Source: Paraburkholderia unamae
Lineage (GTDB): Bacteria > Pseudomonadota > Gammaproteobacteria > Burkholderiales > Burkholderiaceae
NCBI RefSeq assembly: GCF_003268775.1
Contig: NZ_QLSU01000030.1
Span: 48,879 to 112,878, forward strand
Reading direction: 5' to 3'
DNA: 64,000 nt
The notes under the pieces were generated by a model. That model did no database searches, was not told the DNA's origin, and saw only the letters and a program-made list of their open reading frames with translations. The translations under genes and the position numbers were made by a program. Shown piece after piece: positions 59,564-64,000 of this stretch; the first letter of the stretch is position 1; the number at the start of each line of letters is the position of its first letter.

Positions 59564-62046
59564 CAGAATTCGAAAGTGGAGAGCAGCGAGACCTGGCGCG
59601 CGTCGCCTACCGCGACGAAGTAGCGGTTCGCGCTCGACGGGTAATAGGTCTTGTTGAAGAGGTTCTTGACGTTCAACTGGAACGAGACGCGGCGCTCGCC
59701 CCATTTCGTTTCGTAGGTCGCGAACGCGTCGGCGACGGTGTAGGCAGGCAGCGTGAAACTGTTGGCCGAGTCGCCCGGACGCGAGCCCACGTAATGCGCA
59801 CCCGCACCCACGCGCAACTGGTCACCGCCGAATACGGTGCCGAAGTCGTACACGGCCGCAAGCGACGCCGTATTCTGCGCGACGTTCCAGAGCCGGTTGC
59901 CCGCATATTCCGGGTCCTCGGTCGTTTTGGCGTCGATATACGCGTAGCTCGCAATGACACTCACGTGCTGGCCGATCTGGCCGGAAACGTCAAGCTCCAC
60001 GCCGCGCGATCGAGCCTTGCCCGAGGTGCGCCAGTCGGTTTCCTTGGTCGTGTCGTTGTACTGAGAAACGAGCACATTTGACTTGTCGATGTTGAAAAGC
60101 GCGAGCGTGCCCGTGAGACCCGCCGGCATCGCGATCTTCGCACCGAGCTCCCACGACGTGGCTTCTTCCGGTCGAACCGAAGAGTCGATCACGACGCCCG
60201 TGCTGAGTGGCGCGATTGACGAAGTGGGCTTGAGCGACTGGGTGTAGCTGCCGTAGAGCGAGACGCGATCGTTCCATTTGTAAACCACACCCGCACGCGG
60301 CAGCCATTTATTGCCGCTCAGGTCGGTGTTTGCCACAAAAGGCCGGCCTTTTCCAGCAATCTGGTTATATGAAATGAAGCGCGCACCGCCCACGAGAATC
60401 CATTTGTCGGTCAGATGCAGGCTGTCCTGGAGAAACACGGACGTGTCGTGCAGCGTGTCGGTCTGATCGCTGTCGCTCGCCGACACCGTACTCGACGGAC
60501 TTTCTCGCCCATACACCGGATTGAAATAATTGAACGTATATTGCGTGGCCTGGCGCAGGAGGTCGGCGCGATAGATGCGACGGTATTCATCGTCCACGCC
60601 GATCTGGAGATCGTTGCGCAGGCCCGCGATATCGAAGTGGCCATCGACATAGGCAATTGCGTAGCTGTCCGTGCTCACCGCGCCGTGCGTCGCGTCGTTG
60701 CTGCGCGAGAGCACGCCCGTCGTGCTATTGACGCCTTGCACGCGCAACTGGTTCGCATCGTAGGTCTCGCGGTTATAGCTATAGCCGAAATGCGCCTTCC
60801 AGTTCGCGTTGATCTGATGATCGACGAGCAACTGCACGAGATGCGACTCGCCAGTCATGTTGTTGAACGGCTCATCGAGACGTTCGCGCGCGGGAATGGC
60901 CAGCGGCTCGTTCGTCTTGGGATCGAGTGCCGTACCGCGATCAAACGGATAGAGAAATTTGCGGTACTGATACGAGAGCACGACCTGCGTGTCGCTCCCG
61001 TACCATGCGACGGAAGGCGCGACCAGGGTCTCGCGATGTTCGCCATAATTGCGCCAATACTGCTCGTTCACCTGATCGAGCACGAGCCGGTAAGCGAGCC
61101 CCGTGTCGCCGATCGGGCCCGTGGTGTCGAGCGCTACGCCGCCCCCGTTGCGGCCGTGGCCATAGGTGGAGCCGAGCACCGAAATCGCGTGATAGGGCGT
61201 AAGCATGGGCTGCTTGCTGACCACGTTGACCACGCCGCCGGGGTCCATGATGCCGTAGAGCAGCGACGTGGGGCCCTTGAGCACTTCCACGCTATCGACG
61301 GCGTCGTTGAGCGCGCGACCCTGCACGAGCGGCATGCCGTTTTCCATGATGGAGCCGTCGCGGTTGCCGCCGAAGCCGCGCTTGAGCAGCGTGTCCTGCG
61401 TGCCCGCGAGCGTATTGCCTTGCACGATGCCGCTCACGTTCGCGAGCGCGTCGTCGAGATTGCGGGGCCGCTGATCGCGCAGCACCTGGGCGGGCACCAC
61501 GTTGACGGCCTGCGGCGTGTCGAGCACGGGCGTGTCGGAGCGCGTGACGTTCGCTTCGGCGGGGGCGCGATAGCTGCCCGCCTTGATCGACGATGCACCG
61601 ACTTTCACGGCGGGCAATACGGCGCGATTATCGGGTTCGACGTTGGCCGGGTCTTCGATCAGCGTGTAGCTGCCGTTCGCCTGCGCATTCGCCGCGAGTC
61701 CTGTGTTGCGCAGAATGTGCGCGAGGCCGTCCGTTACGCCATATTCGCCGTGCAATCCCGCGCTCGTGCGCCTCGCTGCGAGTTCGCCCGGAAATGAAAT
61801 CATGACGCCGGCCTGCTGGCCGAACTGGTTCAACGCGGATTCGAGCGGCCCGGCGGCGATGTCGTATTGCTGGCGCGCCGATGCCAATTCCCGCGTCGCG
61901 CCCGCATCCGGGCCGGCGAAGGCGGGCGTCGTCGCACTGATGGCGAAGAGGGCGAGCGCCACGATGCTGATCCAGTGGCGTTGGCGCAAAGAGGGAGCGG
62001 CAGGGTGCGACGCGCGCGACGCCTCGCCGTGGGCAGGTGAATGCAT
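59563..62046 (-). CDS. TonB-dependent siderophore receptor with N-terminal signalling domain
   Basis: An 827-residue outer-membrane transporter. Signal peptide to about residue 45; STN/secretin-TonB signalling domain about 60-115 (YDIAAGPLESALNQFGQQAGVMISF); plug domain about 165-275 (NVTRSDTPVLDTPQAVNVVPAQVLRDQRPRNLDDALANVSGIVQGN); then a 22-strand barrel ending in phenylalanine (VSLLSTFEF). The signalling domain fits control by the FecR/sigma pair encoded just upstream. The architecture matches FpvA/FoxA/FhuE-type ferric siderophore receptors. No siderophore synthesis genes are near, so it may take up xenosiderophores. Confidence 0.94.
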   Translation of the reverse strand: MHSPAHGEASRASHPAAPSLRQRHWISIVALALFAISATTPAFAGPDAGATRELASARQQYDIAAGPLESALNQFGQQAGVMISFPGELAARRTSAGLHGEYGVTDGLAHILRNTGLAANAQANGSYTLIEDPANVEPDNRAVLPAVKVGASSIKAGSYRAPAEANVTRSDTPVLDTPQAVNVVPAQVLRDQRPRNLDDALANVSGIVQGNTLAGTQDTLLKRGFGGNRDGSIMENGMPLVQGRALNDAVDSVEVLKGPTSLLYGIMDPGGVVNVVSKQPMLTPYHAISVLGSTYGHGRNGGGVALDTTGPIGDTGLAYRLVLDQVNEQYWRNYGEHRETLVAPSVAWYGSDTQVVLSYQYRKFLYPFDRGTALDPKTNEPLAIPARERLDEPFNNMTGESHLVQLLVDHQINANWKAHFGYSYNRETYDANQLRVQGVNSTTGVLSRSNDATHGAVSTDSYAIAYVDGHFDIAGLRNDLQIGVDDEYRRIYRADLLRQATQYTFNYFNPVYGRESPSSTVSASDSDQTDTLHDTSVFLQDSLHLTDKWILVGGARFISYNQIAGKGRPFVANTDLSGNKWLPRAGVVYKWNDRVSLYGSYTQSLKPTSSIAPLSTGVVIDSSVRPEEATSWELGAKIAMPAGLTGTLALFNIDKSNVLVSQYNDTTKETDWRTSGKARSRGVELDVSGQIGQHVSVIASYAYIDAKTTEDPEYAGNRLWNVAQNTASLAAVYDFGTVFGGDQLRVGAGAHYVGSRPGDSANSFTLPAYTVADAFATYETKWGERRVSFQLNVKNLFNKTYYPSSANRYFVAVGDARQVSLLSTFEF

Positions 62047-62213
62047 GTTCGAAAAGGCAGGAAAAAGTCGGATGAAGTGCTGCTCTCATCTGGCTTGTCC
62101 CGCGAGAATCGAAAACAGCTCACTTTTTTCTGAATTTTTTTATCGAGCCGTAAAGGGGCTACCGGGCGGGGCTACCAGGCGGCGGTTAAACGCAGGTCTC
62201 AACGCTCACGCCA

Positions 62214-63206
62214 TCACGTGCGAGCGGGCCCGACAGTGACCCAGAATCGCGTGAGATAGTCCACACGTAGTGGCAGGGCGCGCGTGAGCGTTTCGAGCAC
62301 GAGATCGGTATCGGCGAGCAGATAGGTGCCGGAAACTCGCAGCGAGGCCACGCGCGGATCGCACCGCAGCAGACCTTCGCGATAGCGCGAGAGTTCGTCG
62401 AGCAGATCGGCGAGACGCATATTGTTTGCAACCAGCATGCCTTTGGTCCACGCGGAGGCGTCGTTCGAGACTGGCGCTTTTTCGAGTACCGCGTTCTCCG
62501 TGAATTGCGCGCGTTCGCCCGCGTGCAGCGTCTGCGTGGCGGAGGGCGCGGCGCCCGGCACGACGCGCACGGCGCCTTCGAACACGGCGATGTGCGTGTC
62601 GTCTTGCGCCTGACGCACCGAAAAACGCGTGCCGATGGGGGTCGCCGTGCCTTGCGCGGTTTGCACCACGAAGGGCCGCGGCGCGAGGCCGTCGCGATGC
62701 CCCGTGGCGACCATGATCGCGCCGCGGCGAAGCACGATGCGGCGCTCTTCCTGCGTGAAGCGCACGTCGACGGCAGTGGCGGTATCGAGTGTCAGCGTGG
62801 TGTCGTCGGCGAGCGTGACCATTCGGACTTCGCCCGTTGCCGTGTGCAGATCCGAGACCCAGCCCGGCCATGCCGAGCGATGGCGCGTGCTCCATGTCGC
62901 GCCGCCTGCGAAAAGCAGCAGCGCAAACGCCTTGATGCCGGCGCGGCGACTGCGTGACACGCCGCGTCCCGACCGCGTGAGGGCCGAGCGCGCGGCGTTC
63001 GCGGAGGCGCTATCGCCAATCGACTGAAAGCGGCCCGAGACGTCCTGGATATGCTGCCAGGCGCGCTCGTGATCGGCGTGCGCGGCGCGCCACGCCTCGA
63101 AGGCTGCGCGCTGCGTGGGCGTCACGCTGCCGCTACTCAGATCGAACCACCATTCCACGGCGCGATGGGCGACTTCGGGTGCCACGTTGGGCGGAACGAA
63201 ATTCAC
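62214..63206 (-). CDS. FecR-family anti-sigma/sigma-regulatory protein
   Basis: About 330 residues: a cytoplasmic N-terminal DUF4880-like segment (HRAVEWWFDLSSGSVTPTQRAAFEAWRAAHADHERAWQHIQ), one membrane helix (GIKAFALLLFAGGATWS, near residues 90-106), and a periplasmic FecR domain (TATGEVRMVTLADDTTLTLDTATAVDVRFTQEERRIVLRRGAIMV) that contacts the receptor signalling domain. A GTG at 63206 with GCGGGGG upstream is preferred; an ATG at 63236 overlaps the sigma gene in another frame. The C-terminal part resembles the STN-like domain. Confidence 0.9.
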   Translation of the reverse strand: MNFVPPNVAPEVAHRAVEWWFDLSSGSVTPTQRAAFEAWRAAHADHERAWQHIQDVSGRFQSIGDSASANAARSALTRSGRGVSRSRRAGIKAFALLLFAGGATWSTRHRSAWPGWVSDLHTATGEVRMVTLADDTTLTLDTATAVDVRFTQEERRIVLRRGAIMVATGHRDGLAPRPFVVQTAQGTATPIGTRFSVRQAQDDTHIAVFEGAVRVVPGAAPSATQTLHAGERAQFTENAVLEKAPVSNDASAWTKGMLVANNMRLADLLDELSRYREGLLRCDPRVASLRVSGTYLLADTDLVLETLTRALPLRVDYLTRFWVTVGPART

Positions 63207-63217
63207 GGCGCCCCCGC

Positions 63218-63730
63218 TCAGAGCGCGAAAAAGCACTGCGCCGCGGCTTTCACCAGATAGCGTTTCGTGGTGGCCAGTGAAATATCGAGCGTCGCCGCAA
63301 TTTCGGCATGCGTGGCGCCATCGAGTTGCGCGAGCAGAAACGCGCGTTTGACGATGACGGGCAGACCGTCGAGCCGCTTGTCGATTTCGCAGAGCGTTTC
63401 GAGCAGCACCGTCTGTTCTTCCGGCGACGGCGCGAGCGCTTCGGGCACCTGAGCCAGCGCTTCGAGATACGCGCGCTCGACCTCTTCGCGACGCCAGTGG
63501 TTGTAGAGCACGCGCTGCGCGACCGTCGTGAGGAACGCTCGCGGCTCGCGCGCCTCGATCGGTTCTTCGCGATCGAGCAACCGCGCAAACGTATCGTGTG
63601 CAAGATCACTCGCGTAATGCGCACAACCGAGCTTGCGACGCAACCAGCCGTGCAGCCACCCGTGGTGCGCCCGATAAAGCGCTTCGACTTCGAGGTGGAT
63701 GGCGGACGGGAGGGCTGTCATACGCGACAT
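63218..63730 (-). CDS. ECF sigma factor, FecI-like
   Basis: A sigma70-family ECF factor of about 170 residues with region 2 (LEVEALYRAHHGWLHGWLRRKLGCAHYASDLAHDTFARLL) and region 4 (LDGLPVIVKRAFLLAQLDGATHAEIAATLDISLATTKRYLVKAAAQC). It directs RNA polymerase to the receptor operon when the FecR signal arrives. Start 63730 or 63721 (two close methionines); a longer upstream frame lacks coding character. Next to FecR and receptor genes in the usual order, with a Fur-box-like site about 73 bases upstream. Confidence 0.93.
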   Translation of the reverse strand: MSRMTALPSAIHLEVEALYRAHHGWLHGWLRRKLGCAHYASDLAHDTFARLLDREEPIEAREPRAFLTTVAQRVLYNHWRREEVERAYLEALAQVPEALAPSPEEQTVLLETLCEIDKRLDGLPVIVKRAFLLAQLDGATHAEIAATLDISLATTKRYLVKAAAQCFFAL

Positions 63731-63802
63731 ACGCGAGTCTGGTTCGGACAAGAATGGCTTTCTTACAGCAAGCTTCGCAGGGTACACGTCATTGAGATAA
63801 AA

Positions 63803-63821
63803 GTAAATGAGAAGCGTTATC
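63803..63821 (-). promoter_or_regulatory. Candidate Fur box upstream of the FecI-like sigma gene
   Basis: On the minus strand GATAACGCTTCTCATTTAC matches the 19-bp Fur consensus (GATAATGATAATCATTATC) at 13 positions, including both outer arms. It lies 73 to 91 bases before the sigma gene start, where iron-bound Fur would repress the whole uptake cascade. Confidence 0.55.
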
Positions 63822-63920
63822 ACGAAAGATGGGCGGCGTGGGGCTTGATGGTTGGCTCTTGATTCGGTCGTTATTTAACATAATTAACATTATCGAACTT
63901 ATGGCTGTTACGGCTTTTTT

Positions 63921-63963
63921 GAAATGTCCGGTTCTGGCTCATTAGAAATGTCCGATTTCTGCC
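63921..63963. repeat. Paired direct repeats, possible insertion-sequence end
   Basis: GAAATGTCCG recurs at 63921-63930 and 63945-63954 (24-bp period), followed by GTTCTGG and ATTTCTG respectively, so the similarity extends to about 17 bases. They follow a locally AT-rich stretch (63850-63920). Multiple short repeats of this kind near an element end are typical of IS21-like elements; no transposase can be seen because the window stops here. Confidence 0.4.
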
Positions 63964-64000
63964 CTAGTTGACGCGCACGCTCGCGTGAGGCGTCGACCAG

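Noticed and set aside
1..64000. CRISPR arrays, tRNA or rRNA genes, riboswitches, prophage genes
   Set aside because: I looked for spaced repeats, cloverleaf-like or conserved leader sequences and phage-type genes and saw none that could be supported. The only tandem array is the short 11-bp repeat at 49388.

Overview
The window looks like part of a Burkholderiaceae genome (Paraburkholderia/Caballeronia type). The evidence is the high GC content with strong G/C third-codon bias, two Burkholderia-style 16-strand porins, many LysR regulators, and short dense operons of catabolic genes. No rRNA, tRNA, ribosomal protein or replication gene was seen, so this is accessory metabolic DNA, probably from a secondary replicon (inference).

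Layout. 1-2.7 kb: tail of a branched-chain amino acid type ABC importer (livM-livG-livF), truncated at the left edge. 2.7-7.2 kb: a glyoxalase-fold protein and an orphan homodimeric pyruvate dehydrogenase E1 paralogue divergent from an Lrp/AsnC regulator. 7.2-14.6 kb: regulator/enzyme pairs (two alpha/beta hydrolases with MerR, TetR with GST, LysR with SDR, Rrf2 with a thioredoxin reductase-like flavoprotein), several with a clear palindromic operator in the shared gap. 14.7-19.2 kb: LysR, a zinc deacylase, a spinster-like MFS and a metallo-beta-lactamase-fold hydrolase. 19.2-24.9 kb, opposite strand: IclR, OPT peptide transporter, DUF1177, AroM-like, peptidase E and Asp/Glu racemase, a coherent but uncharacterised peptide-use locus. 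A porin lies divergent from it, and two copies of a three-half-site motif lie between.

26.6-41.5 kb: LysR, SDR, MFS, then a four-gene plus-strand operon (FAD dehydrogenase, SDR, isochorismatase-fold and racemase-fold proteins, the last two lacking their usual catalytic cysteines), a LysR, and a minus-strand operon of two fumarate reductase-like FAD dehydrogenases with dedicated ETF beta and alpha. A sigma54 activator of the XylR/V4R class follows. From a well-formed -24/-12 promoter at 41788 a plus-strand operon starts: extradiol dioxygenase, a 55-residue unannotated ORF, flavin reductase, HsaA-like monooxygenase, 2-hydroxypentadienoate hydratase, BphD-like C-C hydrolase, then porin, MFS, a small secreted protein and a fumarylacetoacetase-family enzyme. 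Together these suggest uptake, FAD/ETF oxidation, hydroxylation, meta-cleavage and C-C hydrolysis of an unknown cyclic compound. The final aldolase and acetaldehyde dehydrogenase are not in the window.

50.7-58.7 kb: an RND efflux system (outer membrane factor, pump, adaptor) divergent from an OmpR-type two-component system. 58.8-63.8 kb: an iron uptake locus (FecI-like sigma, FecR, TonB siderophore receptor, coupled Tat-exported ThuA-like protein) with a Fur-box-like site upstream. The right edge carries paired direct repeats that may be the end of an insertion sequence.
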